Of a DNA stretch of 36,304 bases, positions 23,105 through 32,093 are shown piece by piece; position 1 is the first letter of the stretch; each line of letters opens with the position of its first letter. A model generated the notes under the pieces. It was not told the origin of the DNA and did no database searches. It saw nothing but the letters and a program-made list of their open reading frames with translations. Source of the stretch: Lysobacterales bacterium (GTDB lineage: Bacteria; Pseudomonadota; Gammaproteobacteria; Xanthomonadales; SZUA-36); assembly GCA_014238945.1 (NCBI GenBank), contig JABAAB010000009.1:1-36304 (forward strand). The letters are read 5' to 3'. The position numbers and the translations under genes are program-made.

Positions 23105-24496
23105 GTGGACCATTTACCCATATTTATGAACGTAGAAGGACGACGTACACTGGTGGTTGGCAATGGTGTCATAGCGGCCCGAAAAGCTGACCTGCTGCTG
23201 AGGGCCGGATCCGAATTGGTAATCGTTGCTCCGGAGCTGGATTCGGAACTATTCAGACTGTCGAAAAAGCATGACTTCAGACACGATTCGAGTGAATTGT
23301 GTTCGGATCATTTTTCCGGTTGTGTTGTGGCATTTGCATGTTCTGCGGACAACGCGGTCAACCGTGCTGTATGTGAATTGGCGGCGGCCTCGGGTGTCAT
23401 GGTCAATGTTGCTGACAATAAACAAAAGAGTGACTTTATCATGCCGGCCGTGGTTGACCGGACACCGTTATTGATCGCGATTTCAAGTGGTGGCAGTTCC
23501 CCCCTGCTGGTGCGCATGCTCAAGTCACGTTTTGAAACCACCATACCGGCTGCCTACGGTCGGCTGGCGGAGTTTGCCGGTCGCTACCGTGACCGCATCA
23601 AGGCCATGATTCCCGACCTGAACAGGCGCAGGCGATTTTGGGAATTAATGGTATCGGGACCGATCGCTGAACATCTGTATTCCAGCCAGTTGGAGCAGGC
23701 TGAATCGCTCATGGAAAGCCAGCTTATCGAGGCAGTCGAAGATGGTGGCAAACTGTCGGGAGGTGAGGTCTACCTGGTCGGCACGGGGCCGGGTGATCCC
23801 GACCTGTTGTCCTTCCGGGCAATGCGTTTAATGCAGCAGGCAGACGTGGTCCTGTACGACCGGCTGATCGGTGATGGGATCCTCAACCTGGTACGCCGGG
23901 ATGCGGAGCGTATCTATGTAGGCAAGCTGAAGAACAACCATACGGTTGCCCAGGACGAGATTGGCACCATGATGATTCGGCTCGCCGGAGAGGGAAAACG
24001 TGTGTTGCGTCTCAAGGGAGGTGACCCCTTTGTTTTCGGGCGCGGTGGTGAGGAAATTGAGGCCCTGTCTGATAACGGGATTGCATTCCAGGTCATACCC
24101 GGTGTTTCAGCTGCCAATGGCTGTGCTGCCTACGCCGGTATTCCCCTGACCCACCGGGATCACGCGCAGTCGTGCGTGTTCGTCACTGGTCATCAAAAGG
24201 ACGGCGGTCTCGAGTTGAACTGGAATGCGCTGATACAGCCAGGTCAGACCGTCGTGGTGTACATGGGATTGTCCTCATTGGCAACGATAACAACGGGTTT
24301 TCTGGAAAATGGTGCAGATTCGAAAACCCCGGCTGCGATCATCGAAAACGGGACCCGAACGGGTCAACGGGTAATTACGGGTACACTGGCATCATTGGCG
24401 GACAGGGCTTCAGCGGCGAATATCGTGAGTCCGGCCCTGATCATCATCGGCAGCGTGGTCACACTCAGAGACAGGCTTTCCTGGTTTGCAAAATAA
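23105..24496 (+). CDS. cysG: CysG, trifunctional siroheme synthase
   Basis: The 463-residue product starts at GTG 23105. The N-terminal half (about 1-215) is the precorrin-2 dehydrogenase/sirohydrochlorin ferrochelatase, with the NAD-binding motif GNGVIAARKADLL near residue 19. The C-terminal half (about 218-463) is uroporphyrinogen-III methyltransferase, with VGTGPGDPDLL, GDPFVFGRGGEE and VIPGVSAANG. It makes siroheme from uroporphyrinogen III. Location beside dsrA, and the presence of dsrN, imply that it mainly serves DsrAB. It follows the small unknown genes by 15 bases and is probably co-transcribed with them. Confidence 0.96.
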   Translation: MDHLPIFMNVEGRRTLVVGNGVIAARKADLLLRAGSELVIVAPELDSELFRLSKKHDFRHDSSELCSDHFSGCVVAFACSADNAVNRAVCELAAASGVMVNVADNKQKSDFIMPAVVDRTPLLIAISSGGSSPLLVRMLKSRFETTIPAAYGRLAEFAGRYRDRIKAMIPDLNRRRRFWELMVSGPIAEHLYSSQLEQAESLMESQLIEAVEDGGKLSGGEVYLVGTGPGDPDLLSFRAMRLMQQADVVLYDRLIGDGILNLVRRDAERIYVGKLKNNHTVAQDEIGTMMIRLAGEGKRVLRLKGGDPFVFGRGGEEIEALSDNGIAFQVIPGVSAANGCAAYAGIPLTHRDHAQSCVFVTGHQKDGGLELNWNALIQPGQTVVVYMGLSSLATITTGFLENGADSKTPAAIIENGTRTGQRVITGTLASLADRASAANIVSPALIIIGSVVTLRDRLSWFAK

Positions 24497-24557
24497 TGGC
24501 TCTAAACATTCATACCCTGTTTGTTGGTGAATAGAACAACAGAGGAATTCCGTTGAC

Positions 24558-24611
24558 ATGAAAAAAACCCTGCGAAATCTCAAAAATATTTGGGGAGAGA
24601 ACTATGAGTGA
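24558..24611 (+). CDS. possible 17-residue leader peptide overlapping the next gene
   Basis: ATG 24558 opens a Lys-rich frame (starts MKKTLRNLKNIW) whose TGA at 24609-24611 lies inside the downstream gene, past that gene's ATG at 24604. GAGGA lies about 11 bases before it. Such an overlap is typical of translational coupling. No regulatory amino-acid run is obvious, and chance occurrence cannot be excluded. Confidence 0.3.
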   Translation: MKKTLRNLKNIWGENYE

Positions 24612-25233
24612 AGCACTGAGCTACCTGCTCAAGGCCCGCCCTGAGGCCATGAAGGCCTATTTCACATTTTTAAAGGACACCGGTAAACACCTTGATCCCA
24701 AGACCCGTTCTTTGATTTCTGTCATTACCAAGGTTCACAGCCAGACCGAGGGGGGCTTTCGCCAGTATCTGCCCAGGGCCATGCGTGACGGGGCGAGCCC
24801 GCACGAAATCCTGGATGCCATATTGATGGCGTTCCCGACCCTGGGTCTGGCTAAAATCGTCTGGGCCATCGACATATTACTGGATATGGACATACCAGAG
24901 TTCAGCCTGGAATTGATGGATGCCGAACCGGGATGGCACGATCTGATCGACTGGGACGACGTGAAAAAAGATCAGATCACCCACGTGGATAAGGTCGATG
25001 GCAGGAGCGTATTTATCTATCGTAGCGGTGATGATTGCCAGGTATACGACAGCCGTTGTCCGCACCAGGTGACCAATATTCCACACCTGGCCCTGGAAGG
25101 TGTTCGGCTGACCTGCCCCAAACACCAATGGGCCTTTGATATCTCATCGGGTGAGTGCGTGGACAAGGGCAATCGTCCCCTGAACCGGTTTGAAAGCCGG
25201 ATCAGCAAAGGAAGACTGGAAGCCTACTGGTGA
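24604..25233 (+). CDS. fusion of a carboxymuconolactone-decarboxylase-like domain and a Rieske domain
   Basis: The 209-residue product has an AhpD/CMD-type helical domain (about 1-100) and a small Rieske ferredoxin domain (about 112-209). The cluster ligands are C152-x-H154 and C171-x2-H174. The CMD part lacks the CxxC pair used by AhpD peroxidases (TKVHSQTEGG at that site), so it is unlikely to be a thiol reductase. The Rieske part resembles NirD-like and ferredoxin components. A good GGAG ribosome site precedes the ATG. It is the last gene of the group with cysG, before a strong terminator. A cytoplasmic electron-transfer role connected to siroheme or sulfite metabolism is inferred from context. 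Confidence 0.82.
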   Translation: MSEALSYLLKARPEAMKAYFTFLKDTGKHLDPKTRSLISVITKVHSQTEGGFRQYLPRAMRDGASPHEILDAILMAFPTLGLAKIVWAIDILLDMDIPEFSLELMDAEPGWHDLIDWDDVKKDQITHVDKVDGRSVFIYRSGDDCQVYDSRCPHQVTNIPHLALEGVRLTCPKHQWAFDISSGECVDKGNRPLNRFESRISKGRLEAYW

Positions 25234-25269
25234 GCCAGTGATTTCACCCGATGAAATTGACGCATAAAA

Positions 25270-25293
25270 AAACGCCGGCAAGAGCCGGCGTTT
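25270..25293. terminator. bidirectional rho-independent terminator
   Basis: A 10-bp perfect stem, AAACGCCGGC/GCCGGCGTTT, with an AAGA loop lies between two convergent genes. The A run at 25265-25272 gives a U tract in the minus direction and the TTT gives a short one in the plus direction. It would serve both the CMD-Rieske gene and the RND pump gene. Confidence 0.85.
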
Positions 25294-25330
25294 CCCACGA
25301 TCCCCCAGCCGAAGCCGTAATCCATTGACT

Positions 25331-28300
25331 TCACTCCGTATGAGCGTTGCTGATCTCGCTGGGGGACGCACCGGGTAATTTGTTGCGTATATTGGCCTTC
25401 AGGCGTGTGAAGAAATCGGAGATGTCGAGCCCGATACCATAAAGGGAAGGCACCATCAGCAGGGTCACGAAAAAGGCGAAAAATACGCCAAACGCCAGCG
25501 ACACCACGACAGGCTGCAGGAAGGCCGCCTGGATGGAACGTTCCAGCATCATCGGCATCAGACCGACGATGGTGGTGACCGATGTCAGCAGTATCGGTCT
25601 GAATCGAATAACGCCTGCCTCGACTATGGCTTCGCGAACGTCCATGCCCTTATCCCGAAGCCGGTTGCAATAATCCATCAGGACCAGGTTGTCGTTGACC
25701 ACCACCCCGGCCGCCGCTGCTATGCCAAAGTAGCTGAAAATGGCCATGGTCAGGTTCAGAGTGACATGGCCAAAGATCGCGCCGACAAAGGCGTACGGCA
25801 TGGCGATCAGGATCAAAATCGGCTGCCAGTAGCTACGGAATGCAACCGCCAGCATGGTGTACATGGCGAAGAAAGCGATGAAGTACAGACCCATGACTTC
25901 CTTGATAAAGCGCTGTTCACCTTCGGCCTGGCCAACGGCACCACGAACGATACCGGGATAGCGCTTCTCCCAGTCTTCAAAGAAGTTTTCCTCCAGGTCC
26001 TTCATGATGTCGCCACGGACATTTTCTTTCAGATCGGCGCTGACACGTGCAGCACGGTTGCCATTCCAGCGTTGGATTCTGCTGATACCCGGTGCGTATT
26101 CGAGATCGGCCACCGAGAGCAGTGGCAACTCGCGTCCATCATTGGTACGCACACGGAAGTTTTTCAGACTTTCAATGGAGCGCCTTGAAGCCAGTGGATA
26201 GCGGACCTTGACCCGTACATCCTGACCATTTCGGGGCAGACGCTGAACCTCTTCACCAAAATAGGCCTGGCGGACCTGGCGGTTTACATCGGCCAGTGTC
26301 AGGCCCAGTTTTGCTGTGCCCGGTTTCATGGTCAATCGAATTTCTTCCGTACCACCAACCAGGTTATTCCTCACGTCATAAAGTGTTTCATAGGTACGTA
26401 GCTGGTTTTCCAGATCGGCGGTTGCAGCACGCAATACATCCAGATCCGGGTGTCGTATGGAAAGTTCAAATCCCGGGCCGTTGTTGTTTTGTGTGTATTG
26501 CACGGAAACTTCACGGGCATCGGGAACATCTCCCATCAATTCCCGCAGACGAACCGATGCTTCTTTCGCGGTCATGTCACGCACTTCGGGTGGTGCCAGT
26601 TTGACAATGGCCAGTACACTGTCGCGTCGTGACCGGGTATACCAGTTTTCGATCAGTACCCCTTCACCATCGGTGCGCTGGTTTACTTCTTCTTCCAGCG
26701 CCAGTTCGGCGGCCTGTAACTGCGCGAGGATTTCAAGTGCACGGCTGTAGGGAGCACCCTCAGGCATGACCACGTTAACGATGATCTCGTCGGACTCGAT
26801 ATTCGGCATAAAGCTCTTCTTGACCCAGCCAGAACCAAACAGGCCAAAGCCAACGATCAGGAAGGCCAGAAAGATGCTGGTAGTCAGGTAGCGATGGTTG
26901 AGCGTCCAGGTACCGATTCTTCGATAATGGTTGTGGGCAAAATGAATGATGCTGTCGGCGATGCGCTTCTGGAATTTGCCAAAATTCCTCAGATCCTTGC
27001 GAGGTTTCATATTCGCCAGGTGAGCGGGCAGAATCCACAGTGATTCAATCAGCGAGAACATCAAGGCCAGAATGACCACCCAGGTGATATGGCGTGTGAA
27101 TTCGGAGGTTGAACCACCCAGGAAAATCCAGGGCAAGAAGGCCAGGATGGTTGTGAGAACACCAAATACAACCGGTTTGGCTACCAATTGCGCACCCGCG
27201 ATGGAGGCATTGACACCACCACCAATTCGATGTGCCTCGCTGTGGATACCTTCACCCACCACGATGGCGTCATCGACAACGATACCCAGTACCAAAAGGA
27301 ACGCGAACGTCGATAACATGTTCAGGGAAACACCAACAGTGGGCAGCAAAACGAAGGCGCCCGCATAGGCCGTGGCAATACCAACTGCCACCCAGAAAGC
27401 GACTATCGGCCGCAGGGTCAGCAATAAGACGATCATCACCAGGGCGAGGCCCAGCATGGCCGAGCTGCCAATGGTCGTCATACGTCCCTTGAAATCTTCT
27501 GCCTGGTCGGTCCACAGGGTAAGCCCGGCACCGGGAGGCAATGTTTCGGTACGTTTTTCAATCCAGTTACGAATGGAGTCAGAAGCCGTGACAATGTCCA
27601 TGGTTTCCGTGGTCATGACCTGCAACAGAATGGCGGGCTCACCATTCAATGTGGCCAGGATCGGGTTGTCTTCAAACCCGTCAATGACCGTGGCCACATC
27701 ACCAACGCGGATTGCGCCGCCTTCCGAGGTCTCACGAATGATGATGTCGGAAAATTCCTTTTCCGTATCTGCCTGGCTGCGCACCTTCAACTGGTAAGTG
27801 CCGACCTCGGTGCGAACCGAGCCCGATGACTGGTTGATGGAGTTGTTGCGAATGGCATCGGCAACCTGTGAAAAACTCAGGTTGTAGCGCCGCATGGCCT
27901 CTTCGCTGACTTCAATGGAAACTTCTTCCTGGCGGGTTCCGAATAGTTGTACGACCGTGATGGCCGGTAATACAGCCGCTTCACGACGCAGTTGCTCCGC
28001 CAGGCGTTTTAACTCGCGCTCGCCGATGTCGCCATGTACTGCCACCCGCATGAATTCCTGCCGGTTAATCCACTGCTGAACCTGTGGTGGCTCGATATCA
28101 CGGGGAAAGGAGGAGATTGAATCGACCCGGATTTTCACATCATTCATGAACTGGGTGAAATCAACCTGCTGCTCGGCCAGTATGTAAACCTGCCCGGAAC
28201 CTTCACCGGAGGAGGAGCGAACCCATTCAATGGCATCCATATCACGCACGGACTCTTCGATCCGTGCCACGATCTGTTCCTCAACTTCCTGGGGAGCTGC

Positions 28301-28462
28301 TCCCGGCCAGGAAACATTGATTTGCAGACCCGGAAACTTGACCTGTGGGTCCATCTCGCGTTCCATGGATGAAAAACCGATTGTGCCGGCAACAAAGATA
28401 CCGACCATGACCAGATTAGCGGCCACCGAGTTACGCGCCCACCAGGCGATCAAACTATTCAT
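25331..28462 (-). CDS. RND-family efflux pump inner-membrane subunit
   Basis: From ATG 28462 the product has 1043 residues, the normal size for AcrB-type permeases. It has the N-terminal helix (SLIAWWARNSVAANLVMVG), two large periplasmic loops and twelve predicted helices. The proton-relay aspartate pair lies in GIVVDDAIVVGEG. It exports small compounds across the inner membrane using the proton gradient. The sequence alone does not define the substrate, and no outer-membrane channel gene is next to it. The open frame continues to 28543, but that part overlaps the fusion-protein gene. It is encoded 28 bases after the membrane fusion protein, in one operon. Confidence 0.92.
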   Translation of the reverse strand: MNSLIAWWARNSVAANLVMVGIFVAGTIGFSSMEREMDPQVKFPGLQINVSWPGAAPQEVEEQIVARIEESVRDMDAIEWVRSSSGEGSGQVYILAEQQVDFTQFMNDVKIRVDSISSFPRDIEPPQVQQWINRQEFMRVAVHGDIGERELKRLAEQLRREAAVLPAITVVQLFGTRQEEVSIEVSEEAMRRYNLSFSQVADAIRNNSINQSSGSVRTEVGTYQLKVRSQADTEKEFSDIIIRETSEGGAIRVGDVATVIDGFEDNPILATLNGEPAILLQVMTTETMDIVTASDSIRNWIEKRTETLPPGAGLTLWTDQAEDFKGRMTTIGSSAMLGLALVMIVLLLTLRPIVAFWVAVGIATAYAGAFVLLPTVGVSLNMLSTFAFLLVLGIVVDDAIVVGEGIHSEAHRIGGGVNASIAGAQLVAKPVVFGVLTTILAFLPWIFLGGSTSEFTRHITWVVILALMFSLIESLWILPAHLANMKPRKDLRNFGKFQKRIADSIIHFAHNHYRRIGTWTLNHRYLTTSIFLAFLIVGFGLFGSGWVKKSFMPNIESDEIIVNVVMPEGAPYSRALEILAQLQAAELALEEEVNQRTDGEGVLIENWYTRSRRDSVLAIVKLAPPEVRDMTAKEASVRLRELMGDVPDAREVSVQYTQNNNGPGFELSIRHPDLDVLRAATADLENQLRTYETLYDVRNNLVGGTEEIRLTMKPGTAKLGLTLADVNRQVRQAYFGEEVQRLPRNGQDVRVKVRYPLASRRSIESLKNFRVRTNDGRELPLLSVADLEYAPGISRIQRWNGNRAARVSADLKENVRGDIMKDLEENFFEDWEKRYPGIVRGAVGQAEGEQRFIKEVMGLYFIAFFAMYTMLAVAFRSYWQPILILIAMPYAFVGAIFGHVTLNLTMAIFSYFGIAAAAGVVVNDNLVLMDYCNRLRDKGMDVREAIVEAGVIRFRPILLTSVTTIVGLMPMMLERSIQAAFLQPVVVSLAFGVFFAFFVTLLMVPSLYGIGLDISDFFTRLKANIRNKLPGASPSEISNAHTE

Positions 28463-28490
28463 TCTGTGTGCTTCCTGATTCCTGGCTGGT

Positions 28491-29669
28491 TCAGCTTCGC
28501 TGTGCTTCGGCTTCGCGTTCGATGGCGCGGACTTCCATGCCATCGACGGCCGCCGGGATGGTAGAGGTAACTACCTTGTCCCCGACTGCCACACCAGTGG
28601 TGACCAGCACCGTGTCTTCCGAAGTGGAAAGAATATTGACGGTACGGATTTCCAGGCGGTTTTCATCATTGATAACGTAGACCTTGTCGGCATTACGAAG
28701 GGCCAGACGAGGCAGTACCAGTGCTGACTGGGCAGCGACACCTGCGATCTCAGCATGGACAAACATGCCCACTGCAATCGGTGCGCCATTATCGGAACCC
28801 ACACCGTAGGGGGCTTCCACCTCGGCGATGGCATAAATCATCCGTGTCTGCTCGTCAACCGAGGCGTTGGTGCGGACAATACGGCCAGACCAGGTGTGTT
28901 CGGTATGACCTACACGGGCACTGAACTTGACCACCGGGGCGTTGAAGGTGTCGGCCATGAAGCCCATCGGCAGATTAAGTTCTTCCAGCTGTACATCGGT
29001 AAGAGGAAGGCGGATTTTCACCGTATCGGTTGAAAATACACGACCGAGGGAGGTGCCGGCAGTTACATACTGTCCAATACCTACACTTTTCTCGCGGACA
29101 CGTCCGAGGAAGGGGGCGCTGATTTCGGTGCGGGCAACATTCAGGTTGGCTTCTTTCAGATCGGCTTCCGCGGCCAGCAGGCTGGCTTCGGCTTCCATCA
29201 CCTGGGGTTTGTTGAGTGCATAGGCGGTGGGTTCGCCTTCGGTGCGTTTGTCCAGCCAGTGATCTTCTTTTATCTTGGCATTGGCGAGTTCACGTTGCAC
29301 AGCGACTCTTGCGCCGGCTACCCGGGCTTGCGCCCTGATAACGGCCAGTTGGTAATCGGTGTCGTCGATCTTGATCAGGGTCGTACCCGGGCCAAACTCG
29401 GCGCCTTCGGCGAATGACTCGGAAATTCCCACGATGCGGCCAGAAACCTGCGGTACCAGGTTAATCTCGGTCTTGGGCCGTACTTCACCCTGGGTCTGAA
29501 CCGAAATGGTGACCTCGTCGGATCTTACTTCGTCTACATAAAGAGAAATCAGGCGTTGTGCCTCTTCCTTTTTCTCCGGTGCTTTCTTGGCGGCGCTCAG
29601 GGCAGAAACCACCCCGATGCTTGTTACCAGTACCAGTACCGGGGCGAAAATTTTCAGCAACTTTTTCAC
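28491..29669 (-). CDS. RND efflux membrane fusion protein (HlyD/AcrA family)
   Basis: The 392-residue product starts at GTG 29669, eight bases after GAGGA. A signal/anchor segment (residues 5-25) precedes the biotinyl-lipoyl-like and barrel domains (QVSGRIVGI and APFLGRVREKSVGIGQYV). A helical hairpin region (about 105-185) lies between them. It bridges the pump to an outer-membrane channel. Pump and fusion protein form one operon. The 5' gap holds a hairpin and a small tandem repeat described separately. Confidence 0.92.
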   Translation of the reverse strand: MKKLLKIFAPVLVLVTSIGVVSALSAAKKAPEKKEEAQRLISLYVDEVRSDEVTISVQTQGEVRPKTEINLVPQVSGRIVGISESFAEGAEFGPGTTLIKIDDTDYQLAVIRAQARVAGARVAVQRELANAKIKEDHWLDKRTEGEPTAYALNKPQVMEAEASLLAAEADLKEANLNVARTEISAPFLGRVREKSVGIGQYVTAGTSLGRVFSTDTVKIRLPLTDVQLEELNLPMGFMADTFNAPVVKFSARVGHTEHTWSGRIVRTNASVDEQTRMIYAIAEVEAPYGVGSDNGAPIAVGMFVHAEIAGVAAQSALVLPRLALRNADKVYVINDENRLEIRTVNILSTSEDTVLVTTGVAVGDKVVTSTIPAAVDGMEVRAIEREAEAQRS

Positions 29670-30093
29670 GGTGTATCCTCACTAGTGTGTTTCAGATTGT
29701 ATTAACCCTTGCGATGCAAAAAGCTGGTGTTATTTGTGCCAACGTTTGTTAGTCCGTGTCGGCAGCCTCACCAGTCATGGTTAACACTGTTTGTATTCTC
29801 TGTTTAGACGAACCCTTTGCTTATTGGGTTACTTATTAATGTGGTTCTAATCGTTGGCAGAATGACCTGTTCTGCCGAGACAGGCATATAAGACCACGCT
29901 TGGGATGTCATTACATGGGCCATTAGTCAGTGTTATACGTCAGTATTACACCAAAATACCAAAAAACCAGAGAATTCCTCTGATAATTTCGGCTTATCTG
30001 CCGGTCAGGACGGGTTACATGTTGCACAACAGGGTCGGGGAGACAGCTTGGTTGCCCAACTGAAAACAGCAGCTGGAGTATGTCATTTCGATA
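29670..30093. other. intergenic region with a possible operator hairpin and tandem repeat
   Basis: I see no gene in these 424 bases. They contain a 7-bp inverted repeat, GGCAGAA/TTCTGCC, with a 7-base spacer (29856-29876). They also hold two imperfect 13-bp tandem repeats beginning GTCAGT (29926-29938 and 29939-29951). Both lie upstream of the efflux operon, and downstream of the halogenase, which is also on the minus strand. They could bind a regulator of the pump. Confidence 0.4.
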
Positions 30094-31605
30094 CTACTTC
30101 CCACCGTAAAGCATTTTCAGATATTCCGCATGAGGATAAAAATGTTCAGCCTTTTCCTCGCTGGAAGCCCGGGCCCTTTTTTGATTCCTGGCGGGCAACC
30201 TCAGCGGACCCCTGGATGCTTCGGGAAACCGCCCCATACCTGCCAGCATGCAATACCAGGAGGTGCGCGGGTAGAGCTGTTGGTTGATATTTTCAAACAG
30301 GACCCGGTCTATATTGTCATCGTTGTCCCAGGCCTCGATGACGGCGGCCAGTTGCTGGGACATGTTGGGGTTGTCACGGGCATCACGCCAGTACTGGGTG
30401 TCGTCGCGTGAATTTATCTTGTAATGGAGTTGCAGGTAATCTCTTATTCCATCTATGAATTTATTGACCTTGCCATTGAAGTCCTGCCTGTGTTCGTTGC
30501 TGAAGATTCCTTTTTCGAAATATTCCGTGAAGCATTCGATCGACATCTGGATGACGTTGATCATCAGTGCTTCGAGCGGTTCGAGGAAACCCTGGCTGAG
30601 ACCGATGGCCACACAGTTATTTTTCCAGTGGTTTTCTATCCTGCCCGGACTCCAGTGCAGGTGCAGTGCACTGGCGCCCTCGGCGTCCACACCCAGGTAT
30701 TCGCGAAATTCTGCCTCTGCTTGTTCCTCATTGATGTAGTCCGAACAGTAAACATAGCCATTGCCCATCCGATTGCTCAGTGGGATATGCCAGACCCAGC
30801 CATACTTCAATGCCCTGGATATGGTCTCGGACATGATGTTGTCCTTGTCCTTTATGGGTGTTTGTATCGCAACCGCACTGTCATTGAACATGAAGTCCCT
30901 GCTGGAGACGGGTTGTTCGCCAAGCGCCTGGCGGATCAACAATCCTCTGAAACCGGAACAGTCGACATAAAAGTCGGCCTTGATCCTGCCATGGGCGTCG
31001 GTCATGACGCTGGCGATATCGCCCTTGCGGTCCAGGTTAACTTCATTGATCGTGTCCTGGATCAGGGTCACGCCCCGCTCGACCGCCTTGCCTTTGAGGT
31101 ACTCACCCATCAGTCCGGCATCGAAGTGGTAGCCATACATGCTCTCGGTTGGCATCTTGTGCTTTGGTATTGGCGACCGGAACTGACGCGACAGCGCCGT
31201 GGTTACAAAATAGTCGTCCGGATGGGCAGGGATGTCGTGTCCGTTGCGACGCAGGTTGCAGTTATCCCAAAAGTATTGAATGTGGGACTTATCGAAGTCG
31301 GAGAAAAACGGGTGAAAGTAATTTTCATACCCCGGCACGGTCGACCAGTCGGGAAAGCTGATGCCGTTCTTATAGGTGGCATTACAGGCCGGCATCCATT
31401 CACTTTCGGGAATATCAAGACGCGTATAAAACTCGCGCAGCATGGGCGTCGTGCCTTCGCCTACCCCCACGGTACCAATTCCGGGAGATTCGATCAGGCT
31501 GATGTTGATTCCTTTGTCTGCCCACTGGTGTTGCATGTGGATAGCCGTCATCCATCCGGCGGTTCCGCCACCTACAATGAGGATATTATTAGGAGCATTG
31601 CTCAT
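30094..31605 (-). CDS. flavin-dependent tryptophan halogenase-family protein
   Basis: From ATG 31605 the product has 503 residues. The FAD-binding motif GGGTAGW is at 12-18 and the catalytic lysine at K79 (ATYKNGISF), the same position number as in PrnA. The halogenase signature W270-x-W272-x-I274-P275 is present. The conserved acidic stretch SQGFLEPLE contains E342 and E345. These point to FADH2-dependent chlorination or bromination of an indole or related substrate. No flavin reductase, synthetase or other biosynthetic gene lies next to it. Many single-gene relatives have unknown or peptide/protein substrates. The open frame extends to 31689 without similarity. The ribosome site is weak. 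Confidence 0.88.
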   Translation of the reverse strand: MSNAPNNILIVGGGTAGWMTAIHMQHQWADKGINISLIESPGIGTVGVGEGTTPMLREFYTRLDIPESEWMPACNATYKNGISFPDWSTVPGYENYFHPFFSDFDKSHIQYFWDNCNLRRNGHDIPAHPDDYFVTTALSRQFRSPIPKHKMPTESMYGYHFDAGLMGEYLKGKAVERGVTLIQDTINEVNLDRKGDIASVMTDAHGRIKADFYVDCSGFRGLLIRQALGEQPVSSRDFMFNDSAVAIQTPIKDKDNIMSETISRALKYGWVWHIPLSNRMGNGYVYCSDYINEEQAEAEFREYLGVDAEGASALHLHWSPGRIENHWKNNCVAIGLSQGFLEPLEALMINVIQMSIECFTEYFEKGIFSNEHRQDFNGKVNKFIDGIRDYLQLHYKINSRDDTQYWRDARDNPNMSQQLAAVIEAWDNDDNIDRVLFENINQQLYPRTSWYCMLAGMGRFPEASRGPLRLPARNQKRARASSEEKAEHFYPHAEYLKMLYGGK

Positions 31606-31759
31606 AACCCAAGTGCACTCGTAATTTATTGCAGTCCCAACAATGGTGACCAGTGGCGCGATTTTACCTGAGACGTGTTCGGTCTGCATCCGTGTCGTCT
31701 GCTGTTCCTGATTCCACTTGCATCAGAATGACTTCATCGACAGTTAAGAGGTAACAGCA

Positions 31760-31831
31760 ATGGAAAGAGTTAATTCACTATCTCTTATATTAGAAAAAGT
31801 AAATATTAAATTTTTGTTGTCACTTGGTTGA
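31760..31831 (+). CDS. possible 23-residue small protein
   Basis: ATG 31760 stands eight bases after AGAGG (31747-31751), a well-placed ribosome site. The frame ends at TGA 31829-31831 and encodes a mostly hydrophobic peptide (Leu/Ile/Val-rich with LEKVNIKFLLSLG). The A/T-rich composition makes chance frames likely. Function is unknown. Confidence 0.25.
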   Translation: MERVNSLSLILEKVNIKFLLSLG

Positions 31832-31991
31832 CATTTACCCCCAAAAAAGCGCAAAGTAGCCCTTGACCTCAGTGTTTGGGGGTCGAGCGCATGTGTTAAA
31901 AAACAACTGGTTAGCATGATATAACGATAAAAAACATGAGCTAACGGGTGGTAAGGGATCAAGGATTGGTCCAATTAGGCATGTGTTCAGA

Positions 31992-32024
31992 CTGATTTTG
32001 ATGGCCGGGAAGCTGCAAAATCAG
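31992..32024 (+). promoter_or_regulatory. stem-loop in the 5' leader of the large secreted protein gene
   Basis: CTGATTTTG (31992-32000) pairs perfectly with CAAAATCAG (32016-32024) around a 15-base G-rich loop, about 70 bases before the start codon. It could regulate translation or stability. I checked by eye for a cyclic-di-GMP riboswitch and did not find its conserved core. Confidence 0.4.
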
Positions 32025-32093
32025 GAACCTAAAACTAATGGCCTGTTACGGAGTGTGGTAGGTCAAACCTGTGTTTTTTTGGGGAGTTAAATT

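Larger units (their letters stand above)
31606..32093. other. A/T-rich intergenic and leader region
   Basis: No gene of normal size fits here. The middle part (about 31770-31850) is strikingly A/T-rich. A TATAAC -10-like box (31920-31925) preceded by TTAAAA (31896-31901, spacer 18) could start the message of the large secreted protein. That gives a leader of about 160 bases with a 9-bp stem-loop (31992-32024). The inverted pair ACCCCCAAA (31837-31845) and TTTGGGGGT (31875-31883) lies upstream of that box. Confidence 0.45.

Noticed and set aside
30424-31671. A 415-codon open frame on the plus strand
   Set aside because: It lies exactly antisense to the halogenase, whose motifs are clear. Its translation has no recognisable domains, so it is a codon-bias shadow.
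31926-32093. Cyclic-di-GMP riboswitch in the leader of the secreted protein
   Set aside because: The stem-loop is real, but the conserved GEMM core sequences could not be found by eye.
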